A DNA stretch of 7,056 nt from a bacterium (GTDB taxonomy: Archaea > Thermoplasmatota > Thermoplasmata > Lutacidiplasmatales > UBA184). Under the pieces are notes generated by a model, which ran no database searches, was not told where the DNA came from, and worked only from the letters and a program-made list of their open reading frames with translations. Position numbers and translations under genes: made by a program. Positions within the stretch are counted from its first letter, which is position 1; the number at the start of each line of letters is the position of its first letter. Where the stretch lies: positions 1-7,056 of the forward strand of contig JAKBKR010000104.1 of assembly GCA_021832495.1 (NCBI GenBank), read 5' to 3'. Positions 1 to 6,062 of the stretch are shown one piece after another.

Positions 1-856
1 TCTTGGGTTGGCCTTGGGACCGCCGTTTGAGCAGTACCGCAACGATCACGATGACCACGACGGCCACGACAAGAAGGACCACGGCGAACACGAGCTCATT
101 CCCTGCGAAGCCGCCGCCTTGGGAGGGACTGGAGGGGGAGGTGGGCGCTGCCGCCGGAGTGAGCGAGAACGTCGTGCTCGTGTCCGTAAGATCGTCGGTG
201 TAGGTGAAACCATTACCCCCGGCATCCCTGTCCGTTTCTGTGTACCGATAGCCTACGATGAATCCCGTGCCGGGATCGTAGTACTCCTTCCAGTTGTAGC
301 TGGCGTCGAATACTCCGTAGGAGTCGTTCCGTTGGTAGGAGCCGTTCCCTTCCGCGAAGATCGTCTTGACGTACCCCGTAGAGCTGGACGCCATCGGGAA
401 CGAATAGTTCGTTGAGACCACGCTCATGTGGGTGTTGAGCGAGTAAAAGCTCTGGCCGCTGGCAAGGGTGTTGTCCATGAAGAACCAGGTGTATGGGTCC
501 ACGTACCCCGTCTGGTTGTCCGAGCCTTGGACATAATGGTACGTTGACGCCGAGAACGAGAAGGTGCCTTTCTCCGCCCATGGTCCGGATTGCCCTTGGT
601 TGTTGCTCCAATTCCCCGAGGCTGCGTAACTTGCGGAGACCGTAAGGTTGGCGGCGACAGCCGTTACGGCGATGTTCCCCGTGTAATGATCGACCTCCGT
701 GTATCCGGTGTAATTGCCCGTGCCGTTGGAGATCTGGATGGTCTCGGCATAGACGAACTTATCCCCGGGATGGGGCACGTAGCCTAGGGGCACCGCGGCT
801 CCACTGCTGAGCACCAACAACACGATGGGCAAGAACGCGAACGGTGGCGGGCTCAT
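1..856 (-). CDS. secreted, membrane-anchored surface protein (partial, runs off left edge)
   Basis: No family recognised. The frame stays open from the ATG at 856 to the left edge (285 codons, no stop seen), so the C-terminus is incomplete. Residues about 5-24 form a hydrophobic signal-peptide-like stretch (FAFLPIVLLVLSSGAA). The body is rich in Tyr, Ser, Thr, Asn and Gly and carries eight N-glycosylation sequons (NGT, NYT, NLT, NWS, NQT, NYS, NGS, NDS), as expected of an archaeal surface protein. A Pro/Ser/Gly linker (PTSPSSPSQGGG) leads to a membrane helix of about 23 residues (ELVFAVVLLVVAVVVIVIVA) followed by KRR. This implies an outside N-terminus and an inside C-terminus. The start shares ATGA with the stop of the preceding gene, so it is the last visible gene of a coupled operon. 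The signal peptide lacks a basic n-region. A TTG twelve codons upstream (892) would supply one (WRWVRRGLRR), but the ATGA junction favours 856. Confidence 0.85.
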   Translation of the reverse strand, partial: MSPPPFAFLPIVLLVLSSGAAVPLGYVPHPGDKFVYAETIQISNGTGNYTGYTEVDHYTGNIAVTAVAANLTVSASYAASGNWSNNQGQSGPWAEKGTFSFSASTYHYVQGSDNQTGYVDPYTWFFMDNTLASGQSFYSLNTHMSVVSTNYSFPMASSSTGYVKTIFAEGNGSYQRNDSYGVFDASYNWKEYYDPGTGFIVGYRYTETDRDAGGNGFTYTDDLTDTSTTFSLTPAAAPTSPSSPSQGGGFAGNELVFAVVLLVVAVVVIVIVAVLLKRRSQGQPK

Positions 857-2385
857 CCGCCGAAGCCCCCGCCGAACCCACCGCCACCCCAAGAGTGGAT
901 GTGGGCCGGGTGAGGTCCCCCCATGCTACTGAACGTGGAGTAGTAGCCGGAGTGCACGATCAGGACCGGCAGGAACATCCTCGGTTGGGTCCCCGTGTAG
1001 GAGAATGCAGGCATCTTCACCGCGGTGGGGTCAAGGTCATTAAGGGAGCGCACGTCGATTCCGTGGATGAGTCGTACCGCAAGGCACAGTCCTTCGGCTT
1101 GGGATATGGGTCCCGTTCGCTGGCCCAGGATCTCGTAGGCCTTCTCGAGCAGGTTCAACGTCTCGTTGGCCTCGAGGATCGGGATGGAGGCCAGGATCGA
1201 GGAGGCGACGAGGGGGTACTGCAGGTAGCTGGAGATCCCCTTGGAGATGATCGCGATCTTCGGAGCGGCGGATTCCATAGGCAGGTCCGTCAGGGTGAGG
1301 TACGCCGCCGAAAGTTCCGTGTCATCCGACCTCCCGTACCCCCACGATGTGAAGATCGCCTTGGCCGAGTTGAACCGGCCCAGCACTTCATCAGAGTTCC
1401 GGCTGACCAACGCCAAGAGGGCCGCCGCCTCATACGAAGGGGTGTTCCGGGCGTAGTTTCGGAACTCTTCCACGGGTACGCGACCGTCAGCGCGTTGCCC
1501 GGAGAGAAGGATGGACGCCACCCCGAGGGAAGTCTCGTGCGGTACCCAGAGGCCCCTTAGGGTACCGTTGAGCTCGTTTGCTTGGCCCAATGCGTCGGCC
1601 GGGGTGCGGTTGAGCGACGACAATATCTCGGCCGACATCAACCGGTTTTCCACATTGCTCGAAAGGGAAGCAGTTCCTTGGTAGAGGTTGAGGAAGTTGT
1701 CTAGGTGGACTTGGAGGTCCCCGCCCGCCTTGGCGATGCCGATGGAGATCGCCCAGAGGTTCGTGGGTTCCACGCCACGAAGCGTCTGGGAGAGGGCCGC
1801 CGTGCCACGGGCGCTTTGGTCCGCCAGCGTGGTCAATTCTCCGTCGATCTTCTTCGACTCGCTCCAGTACGTGGAGAACTCTTCATCCGCGACCCGATAG
1901 AGCCGGACAGTCAGGTCCCGGAGTGCGATCCTCCCCGCCGTGGTCAAGGAGACGTAACGGCCATCGTACGGGCAGGAGGAATCCACCAGGGCCTTGCTCA
2001 CGAGGAGCTGGGAGAGCGCTTGCTGGCGCTTGGCGATGTCTTCGGTGACATTCTTGTAGGCCTGCTGTTCCTGCTGGAGCCGCTCGAGCGTCGAGTGCTG
2101 GCGATCGACCCCTTCCAAATGGAACAGGATGGAATGGGTCTTCCGTGTGTCGACCTGGACCGCCGTGTTCAGTGAATTTCGTTGTGCGGCTTCCTGGGTG
2201 AGTTCCGCTTGGGCCCGCTGGAGCGTTTCTACCTGCTGGGTAAGGGTTTGGAGTTCTTCGGGGGAGAGGATCCGCACAAGTCCGATCTGCTGCAGGGCTT
2301 GGACATCACTTTCCGAGAGCGTTCCGGGCACCGATCGCCTGCTCACTCCATCCAAGAACGCCGAGACGTCTTTGCAGGTCGCCAT
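853..2385 (-). CDS. hypothetical coiled-coil/helical-repeat protein with His/Gly-rich C-terminal tail
   Basis: A 510-residue protein of no family I can name with confidence. There is no signal peptide and no convincing membrane helix, so it is probably cytoplasmic. Residues about 41-125 are rich in Gln, Glu, Leu and Ala in a coiled-coil pattern (EELQTLTQQVETLQRAQAEL). A short stretch at about 144-153 (YVSLTTAGR) resembles the wing of a winged helix, but a complete HTH is not evident. Residues about 290-430 look like paired helices, including SWGYGRSDDTELSAAYLTL; DUF4003-like helical proteins would be worth a comparison, at low confidence. The last 35 residues (HPAHIHSW, then GGGGFGGGFGG) form a low-complexity tail. 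The ATG shares one base with the upstream stop (TGATG) and no Shine-Dalgarno is obvious, so coupled translation is likely. Its stop overlaps the next start by four bases. Length, frame and overlaps make it a real gene; its function is unknown. Confidence 0.88.
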   Translation of the reverse strand: MATCKDVSAFLDGVSRRSVPGTLSESDVQALQQIGLVRILSPEELQTLTQQVETLQRAQAELTQEAAQRNSLNTAVQVDTRKTHSILFHLEGVDRQHSTLERLQQEQQAYKNVTEDIAKRQQALSQLLVSKALVDSSCPYDGRYVSLTTAGRIALRDLTVRLYRVADEEFSTYWSESKKIDGELTTLADQSARGTAALSQTLRGVEPTNLWAISIGIAKAGGDLQVHLDNFLNLYQGTASLSSNVENRLMSAEILSSLNRTPADALGQANELNGTLRGLWVPHETSLGVASILLSGQRADGRVPVEEFRNYARNTPSYEAAALLALVSRNSDEVLGRFNSAKAIFTSWGYGRSDDTELSAAYLTLTDLPMESAAPKIAIISKGISSYLQYPLVASSILASIPILEANETLNLLEKAYEILGQRTGPISQAEGLCLAVRLIHGIDVRSLNDLDPTAVKMPAFSYTGTQPRMFLPVLIVHSGYYSTFSSMGGPHPAHIHSWGGGGFGGGFGG

Positions 2386-3614
2386 CAGAGGTCCACGAAC
2401 GGAAAGGTGGTAAAAAAGGCTTCGTCCCAGAGCGCGTTCCGGATCTCGACCTCGAGTCCGTTCGGCCCATTCCTTGGGCGCAGGTAGGGATCATCCTTGA
2501 GGGCTTCGCGTAGCAAGGCCTCGAAATGCGCCTTCCTCGCGCGGACCCGACCGAACCGCCGGCATCGTTCCTGCTCCATCTGCTCGTAGGCGAACGTGAA
2601 TTCATAGAGGGACCGGAAGACCTGGTCTTCCAGTTTCTCGGCCACCCCCCCGCCGTCCACGGCCTCTTCCTCGATCCCCTCGAGGTCCACGAAATAGACG
2701 GAACCGGTGGGCGCCAGCACCGCATCCTTGTCCAGCCAGACATCATGGAAGTCGAGCCCGTGGTACCGCGAGGTCTCCGGGTCCCGTCGAAGGGTCCGGG
2801 CGAAAAGGGTCAACATGGCCATGGTGCTCCGGAGGAAATTGACCTCGAACCCGATCGCTTTCTCCTCCGTATCGATGCCGAACGTGTCGAAGACGTTCGC
2901 CACATCGTGGCCGACAGTGTTCTTGGCATGGAAGTAGATCCGGACATTCGAGGGGACAAGCCGGAGCTCCTGCACGATCGGCCCGTGGAACTTCCGATAC
3001 CAATGCAGCGTCCGTATCCGCTCCTGAAGCGGCTCGGGCAAGAGGGCGATCTTGACCACAGGAGCGATCAGGAAACCTTCGATGGAGGTAAGATGCGCCC
3101 GCTCGGACACCTTGAGGGCGATCTGCGCGTGCTCCATACCTTGTCCCCCGTAGGGCGATCCCCGCAGCCAAACCTCCCCCGTGATCAACCGATCCGACTC
3201 TTCGGGAGGGAGGTCCACCGTGGGGGTCGAAAAGCGCCTCCGTACCTCCGGGTCATTGGTAAGCTCCGCTGCGTAGTGCCGGTCCAACGGTCGGCTGGAG
3301 AACGGGTCGATGGCCGATCCGACACCCTTTACCGAAAGGTGAAATCCCACCCCGTCCAGGGTCGCTACCGGTTCCGGAGAGACCGCTCCGCGGTTATCGT
3401 CCTCGACAAAGGTTCTTTGACCTGCGGGCCGTTCCCCGAGAAGGTCCACCATGCTCCGGGGAAGGAACACTTGGTCCAAGGACCGGAGATCAAGGTCCTT
3501 GAAATGGACGTTCGTGATGGTACGGGCAGGATATGCGAAGAGTGTCAGTGGCATCCCCTGAAGCCGCATCTTGGGTCGGATGATGAACGGGACCTCATAG
3601 CCTGGGCGGTCCAT
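2385..3614 (-). CDS. hypothetical protein with possible degenerate kinase/phosphotransferase-like fold
   Basis: A 409-residue, probably cytoplasmic protein and first gene of the minus operon. Residues 285-293 (HGLDFHDVW) resemble the catalytic loop of protein-kinase-like and aminoglycoside-phosphotransferase-like enzymes. Residues 306-313 (VYFVDLEG) resemble the metal-binding DFG/DxE segment, 22 residues after D288. A Gly-rich stretch followed by IALKVSE (145-161) recalls a nucleotide loop and strand-3 lysine. The Asn expected five residues after the catalytic Asp is a Trp (W293), so the site is atypical or inactive. The loop spacing is also a few residues long. The kinase reading is inference from short motifs, about one chance in three. 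The N-terminal 130 residues match nothing I know. The start is the only plausible one: the frame upstream meets a stop near 3670 with no ATG, GTG or TTG between. The next gene starts inside its stop codon (TGATG), so the two products are probably made together. Confidence 0.85.
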   Translation of the reverse strand: MDRPGYEVPFIIRPKMRLQGMPLTLFAYPARTITNVHFKDLDLRSLDQVFLPRSMVDLLGERPAGQRTFVEDDNRGAVSPEPVATLDGVGFHLSVKGVGSAIDPFSSRPLDRHYAAELTNDPEVRRRFSTPTVDLPPEESDRLITGEVWLRGSPYGGQGMEHAQIALKVSERAHLTSIEGFLIAPVVKIALLPEPLQERIRTLHWYRKFHGPIVQELRLVPSNVRIYFHAKNTVGHDVANVFDTFGIDTEEKAIGFEVNFLRSTMAMLTLFARTLRRDPETSRYHGLDFHDVWLDKDAVLAPTGSVYFVDLEGIEEEAVDGGGVAEKLEDQVFRSLYEFTFAYEQMEQERCRRFGRVRARKAHFEALLREALKDDPYLRPRNGPNGLEVEIRNALWDEAFFTTFPFVDL

Positions 3615-3682
3615 TAGCCTGCCGTGTTTGCGAAGCGCGCGGTCCGAGGGAGTGGGCGCCGGGCGACATCAATACGGGAAAC

Positions 3683-3690
3683 GTCATGAC
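3683..3690. promoter_or_regulatory. palindrome GTCATGAC, candidate operator
   Basis: A perfect 8-base palindrome next to the TATA-like CTTAAG. Read on the minus strand with flanks it is GGTCATGACG, which shares the pattern GGWCATGWC with the palindrome at the other promoter. It would lie just downstream of the TATA element of the minus operon, a position typical of archaeal repressor sites. Binding by the neighbouring HTH_10 proteins is an inference. Confidence 0.3.
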
Positions 3691-3697
3691 CTTAAGT
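3690..3697 (-). promoter_or_regulatory. possible TATA-like element of the minus-strand operon
   Basis: On the minus strand this reads ACTTAAGG, an AT-rich island in GC-rich surroundings. An archaeal start site about 25 bases downstream would fall near 3667 and leave a leader of roughly 50 bases before the ATG at 3614. It is a weaker match to the archaeal TATA consensus than the plus-strand box. It directly abuts the palindrome GTCATGAC at 3683-3690. A longer leader from the near-symmetric box at 3893-3903 is the alternative. Confidence 0.3.
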
Positions 3698-3774
3698 TCC
3701 GGGGGGCGCACCTCCTCCCGTTCGTTGCGGAACCATGGCGTGCTTGCACTGTCTGTCCCGAACTTTGCACGCGG

Positions 3775-3817
3775 GACCGGCCATCATCGGTCTCTCTGGC
3801 GATTGACTTGACCGGTC
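3775..3817. repeat. cluster of GACCG/CGGTC half-sites
   Basis: GACCG at 3775-3779 and CGGTC at 3788-3792 form an inverted repeat with an 8-base spacer. A perfect 8-base palindrome GACCGGTC follows at 3810-3817. Such sites suit a dimeric DNA-binding protein, but short GC-rich inverted repeats also arise by chance in this composition. Confidence 0.25.
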
Positions 3818-3884
3818 TTCCGGGGTCTTGCGAGGGGCCCGGGCGTTCGGTGCGGACCTTGGGAACCCGACGTACGCATCGTTC

Positions 3885-3894
3885 GGACATGTCC
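3885..3894. promoter_or_regulatory. perfect palindrome GGACATGTCC abutting the TATA box
   Basis: A perfect 10-base palindrome at the position of the transcription factor B recognition element, ending one base before the TTATAAAG core. A protein bound here would affect TFB/TBP assembly directly. The location suggests autoregulation of the HTH_10 pair, which is an inference. Confidence 0.45.
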
Positions 3895-3895
3895 T

Positions 3896-3902
3896 TATAA
3901 AG
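3896..3902 (+). promoter_or_regulatory. archaeal TATA box of the HTH_10 gene pair
   Basis: TTATAAAG-type box (CCTTATAAAGG at 3893-3903) in GC-rich surroundings. Transcription would be expected to begin about 25 bases downstream, near 3924, giving a leader of only about a dozen bases before the ATG at 3936. The box is nearly symmetric and could in principle also work leftward. It fixes the start of the downstream gene, because longer versions of that frame begin upstream of the promoter. Confidence 0.7.
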
Positions 3903-3935
3903 GTCTTCGAGCAGGCATCCTTCCAAGAGGCACGC

Positions 3936-4691
3936 ATGTCGGGGCTCCATCGGTCGGGCAATGCCCGAAGGGATCGGAAGAGGATCACCGCCTCCCTGCG
4001 CATCCGGCTGCCCCGGGGCCACAGCCCAATGGAGGGGCTGTCCCGAGCCTATCCCCATCTCCGGTTCGCGGTGCTCGGGATCCAGGTCGACCGGAGCCGG
4101 CTTTTCCTGGACCTCCGGGTCCCGTTCGAGGGTTCCCCCTCGGAGGTCGAACGCTACCTGCACCGGCATCCGCAGACCCTGAGCGTGCGCTCCCTCATGG
4201 ACCTCCCGTACGGAGGCGTTCTTCGGCTGGTCACGAAACGGCCCGATCCCAGCCTGTTCGGGGCGCTCTTCGAGAGCCGGTTCATCCCGGAGGTCCCCTT
4301 CCATTTCGCCGACGGGGTCGTGTCGATCACCAGCATAACCACTCTGGCCACCGCCACCCACGCCCTCGAGGTCTTCAAGGAGAACTTCCCCGGAACGACG
4401 CTCGGACCGGTGCGGCCCGGGGTCGTCCTCGGTCCGGAGCAATTGCTCACGCGCCGTCAATCCGAAGTGTTCCATGTGGCCCTTACCGAAGGGTATTGGG
4501 ATGTACCGCGGCGGACCACCCTTACCCGGCTCGCCTTGCAGTTGAACATGTCCAAGTCCTCCTTGTCGGAGACCCTTTCGGGCGTGGAGCGAAAGGTCCT
4601 CCACGACATTGCAGACCGGGTGGTGGCCGAAGATACAGAGGCGAAGGTCGGGCCAAAGCCCCCCGGGACGGAGGTCCCTTGCCCCGATTGA
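3936..4691 (+). CDS. HTH_10 (bacterio-opsin activator-type) transcriptional regulator, first of tandem pair
   Basis: A 251-residue DNA-binding regulator. Residues about 171-225 form the HTH_10 domain: LTRRQSEVFHVAL, then EGYWDVPRR, then LALQLNMSKSSLSETL as the recognition helix region. In this family the HTH is C-terminal and the N-terminal part senses a signal or forms dimers; no ligand can be read from the sequence. Residues about 40-160 share a pattern with the next gene (FADGVVSITSI against VQNGMLRISII), so the two are paralogues in both domains. The ATG at 3936 is chosen because the TATA box at 3896-3902 lies inside any longer version and AGAGG sits at 3926-3930. An ATG at 4029 (residue 32) is the alternative and would drop a very basic N-terminus. 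It is divergent from the minus operon and probably co-transcribed with the next gene 38 bases downstream. A long minus-strand frame across this gene is a shadow. Confidence 0.9.
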   Translation: MSGLHRSGNARRDRKRITASLRIRLPRGHSPMEGLSRAYPHLRFAVLGIQVDRSRLFLDLRVPFEGSPSEVERYLHRHPQTLSVRSLMDLPYGGVLRLVTKRPDPSLFGALFESRFIPEVPFHFADGVVSITSITTLATATHALEVFKENFPGTTLGPVRPGVVLGPEQLLTRRQSEVFHVALTEGYWDVPRRTTLTRLALQLNMSKSSLSETLSGVERKVLHDIADRVVAEDTEAKVGPKPPGTEVPCPD

Positions 4692-4729
4692 CCCCGGCGG
4701 CCAAGGGTGTGCGCAAGGGCCCACCCCTC

Positions 4730-5476
4730 ATGGCGGAGTGCACGATCCAACTGCCCATTTCACCGGCGACCGGGTGCATCTACGGGGTGTCAATGAACTT
4801 TCCTCGCGCGGTCTTCGAGGTCCAACGGTACTTTCATTGGAATTCCCAGTTGCTCTCCGTAGTGCATGTCACGGGAGGCGCGCGCGCCGAGGAGGTACTT
4901 TCGTTCCTGCGTCAGGCCTCTGAGGTGCGCGAGGCGGAGCTGCTCTACGTCCGCGCGGGAGACTTCGTCCTTTGGATGCGCTGCGATACCACCGAGCGCT
5001 CGGTGGCACAAGTCGCCAACAACCTGGGCCTTCTACCCCACTTCCCGATCCGCGTGCAAAACGGGATGCTCCGCATATCGATCATCGCCCCCCCGGCGCA
5101 GCTTCGGCGATTCTACCTCGCCGTCCGGCGCCGAAGTGGCAAAGGTGCGCGGATCGTCTCGATGCGGCCCATCGCATCGAACGGTGGGACGGGATTGTTG
5201 ACCCGTCGTCAGCAAGAGGTCTTCCGGACCGCCCTAAGTGAGGGGTACTGGGACCACCCGCGCCGTGTCACGATGGCGGGTCTCGCTTCCCAGCTCGACA
5301 TTTCGAAGTCCGCCGTGGCGGAGACACTGGCCCAGATCGAGATGAAATTGATGCACTTCGCAAGCCGAGGGACGCCCCTGACGGCGGAAGGTGGGGCGGA
5401 CCGGCGTCAGTATCTCACCCCCTTGCCGGGGGGAAGACCAAAGAGTGCCGTCTCTCGACGCGGCAGCGGTCGTTAG
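4730..5476 (+). CDS. HTH_10 (bacterio-opsin activator-type) transcriptional regulator, second of tandem pair
   Basis: A 248-residue paralogue of the preceding regulator. The HTH_10 domain covers residues about 147-210: LLTRRQQEVFRTAL, EGYWDHPRR, then LASQLDISKSAVAETLAQIE. The N-terminal about 140 residues match the first protein only in pattern, so the copies have diverged far and may sense different signals or form a heterodimer. The ATG at 4730 (MAECTIQLP) is chosen because it follows the upstream stop by 38 bases and the homologous part begins there; the open frame runs back to 4496 inside the first gene with unlikely composition. No TATA box is seen in the 38-base gap, so expression from the upstream promoter is likely. 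An AAGGG about ten bases before the ATG is a weak ribosome-binding site. The C-terminal 40 residues are basic and low in complexity (GGRPKSAVSRRGSGR). The stop codon lies in the left arm of a hairpin. Confidence 0.9.
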   Translation: MAECTIQLPISPATGCIYGVSMNFPRAVFEVQRYFHWNSQLLSVVHVTGGARAEEVLSFLRQASEVREAELLYVRAGDFVLWMRCDTTERSVAQVANNLGLLPHFPIRVQNGMLRISIIAPPAQLRRFYLAVRRRSGKGARIVSMRPIASNGGTGLLTRRQQEVFRTALSEGYWDHPRRVTMAGLASQLDISKSAVAETLAQIEMKLMHFASRGTPLTAEGGADRRQYLTPLPGGRPKSAVSRRGSGR

Positions 5477-5503
5477 CGGAACCCGCGCCTGCGCGGATCC
5501 GCT
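5475..5503 (+). terminator. GC-rich hairpin overlapping the stop codon of the second regulator
   Basis: Near-perfect inverted repeat: left arm AGCGGAacCCGCGC, right arm GCGCGGaTCCGCT, with a very short central loop and one bulge. It begins inside the TAG stop. No T-run follows, and archaea usually terminate at T-rich tracts rather than hairpins, so termination is uncertain; an effect on transcript stability is equally possible. Confidence 0.3.
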
Positions 5504-5600
5504 ATGACCCGCCGCTAGGCAAGTCTGCGATCAATACGGGTCGGTATCCGGTCCGTAGGATGCTCTGTCGGGAGCGCATTCGCTCCATGTGCGTTTGGGC
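5477..5600. other. convergent intergenic gap
   Basis: A 124-base gap between the ends of the second regulator and the small membrane protein. Apart from the two hairpins described separately I see no gene or T-rich tract in it. Confidence 0.6.
5571..5586. terminator. hairpin between convergent genes
   Basis: A perfect 6-base stem with a 4-base loop (GGAGCG catt CGCTCC), lying 15 bases past the stop of the small membrane protein gene on the minus strand. It sits in the gap between two convergent transcripts. There is no T-run in either direction, so the terminator label is tentative. Confidence 0.3.
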
Positions 5601-6062
5601 TCACGGTATGGCGGCGGTCCGTCCGCTCCGCCGGAACGCGGATAAGAACCGGGGGACCCCAGCCACCAGGCCGGCACCAATGCCACAGACCAGGGCGAAG
5701 AGGATCGGTCCGATGGCGTAGAGCACGATGGGGCTGAGCCCCTCGACCCCGGCGACCGCGGAGGCGATGCGGCCCAGCGGTGCCGATGGCAATAGGAGCA
5801 GTTGCCCGGTCCATAGCAAGCCCCCATAGATGGCCCCCACGGCCACTCCTAGGAAGTAGGTCCGTTTCCATGAAATGAGTCCGGCCAGGGAGATGAAGGG
5901 AACTTGCATCCACCAATATGGAAGAATGAACGCGATCACTCCAGTGCCCACGACCCAGATCAACAGGAGGGTGAAGGAAGGGTACCGAACCCGAAAGGCC
6001 CGGGTGGGCTTGTCCGGTTTGGGTTTGGCTGGTTCCTTCGGCGTCACGGGTTCAGATGCCAT
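5601..6062 (-). CDS. small integral membrane protein with about four membrane segments
   Basis: A 153-residue protein of no recognised family. The first 28 residues are a Lys/Pro-rich cytoplasmic-looking leader (KEPAKPKPDKPTR). Hydrophobic segments follow at about 30-48 (FTLLLIWVVGTGVIAFIL), 50-64 (WWMQVPFISLAGLIS), 69-91 (YFLGVAVGAIYGGLLW) and 110-137 (SPIVLYAIGPILFALV), with a basic C-terminus (FRRSGR). The second segment is short and may be re-entrant. The ATG at 6062 is preferred over earlier in-frame starts because residues upstream of it look like non-coding translation, and a purine-rich GGGGGTGGTG lies just before it. The start lies 19 bases inside the end of the penicillin acylase gene, so the two are probably one transcript. 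A role in membrane association or assembly of that enzyme is possible but not shown. Confidence 0.82.
   Translation of the reverse strand: MASEPVTPKEPAKPKPDKPTRAFRVRYPSFTLLLIWVVGTGVIAFILPYWWMQVPFISLAGLISWKRTYFLGVAVGAIYGGLLWTGQLLLLPSAPLGRIASAVAGVEGLSPIVLYAIGPILFALVCGIGAGLVAGVPRFLSAFRRSGRTAAIP

Larger units (their letters stand above)
3615..3935. promoter_or_regulatory. divergent intergenic control region
   Basis: A 321-base stretch between the start of the minus operon and the start of the plus regulator pair. I see no convincing gene in it. A 90-codon plus frame (3628-3900) exists, but its stop falls inside the TATA box of the regulator gene and its composition is unremarkable. The region holds TATA-like elements for both directions, each touching a palindrome, and a cluster of GACCG/CGGTC half-sites at 3775-3817. 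These are listed separately. Confidence 0.7.

Noticed and set aside
8..611. Plus frame 8-415 and minus frame 213-611 at the left edge
   Set aside because: Both are shadows of the open minus frame that starts at 856, which has a signal peptide, sequons and a membrane anchor.
2526..3617. 363-codon plus-strand frame opposite the 409-residue gene
   Set aside because: The minus-strand gene is tied by stop/start overlap to its neighbours. The plus frame reads as low-complexity Arg/Pro/Gly/His translation.
3628..3900. 90-codon plus-strand frame in the divergent region
   Set aside because: It has no promoter or ribosome-binding site, its stop lies within the TATA box of the next gene, and it shows no domain.
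3684..4724. 346-codon minus-strand frame opposite the first HTH_10 gene
   Set aside because: It lies antisense to a gene with a clear domain and promoter. Its translation is rich in Gly, Pro, Arg and Asp with no recognisable features, as expected for a shadow in GC-rich DNA.
3668..5540. Shared 11-mer ATCAATACGGG at 3668-3678 and 5530-5540
   Set aside because: Exact 11-base repeats are expected by chance several times in a window of this size, and no longer similarity surrounds them.
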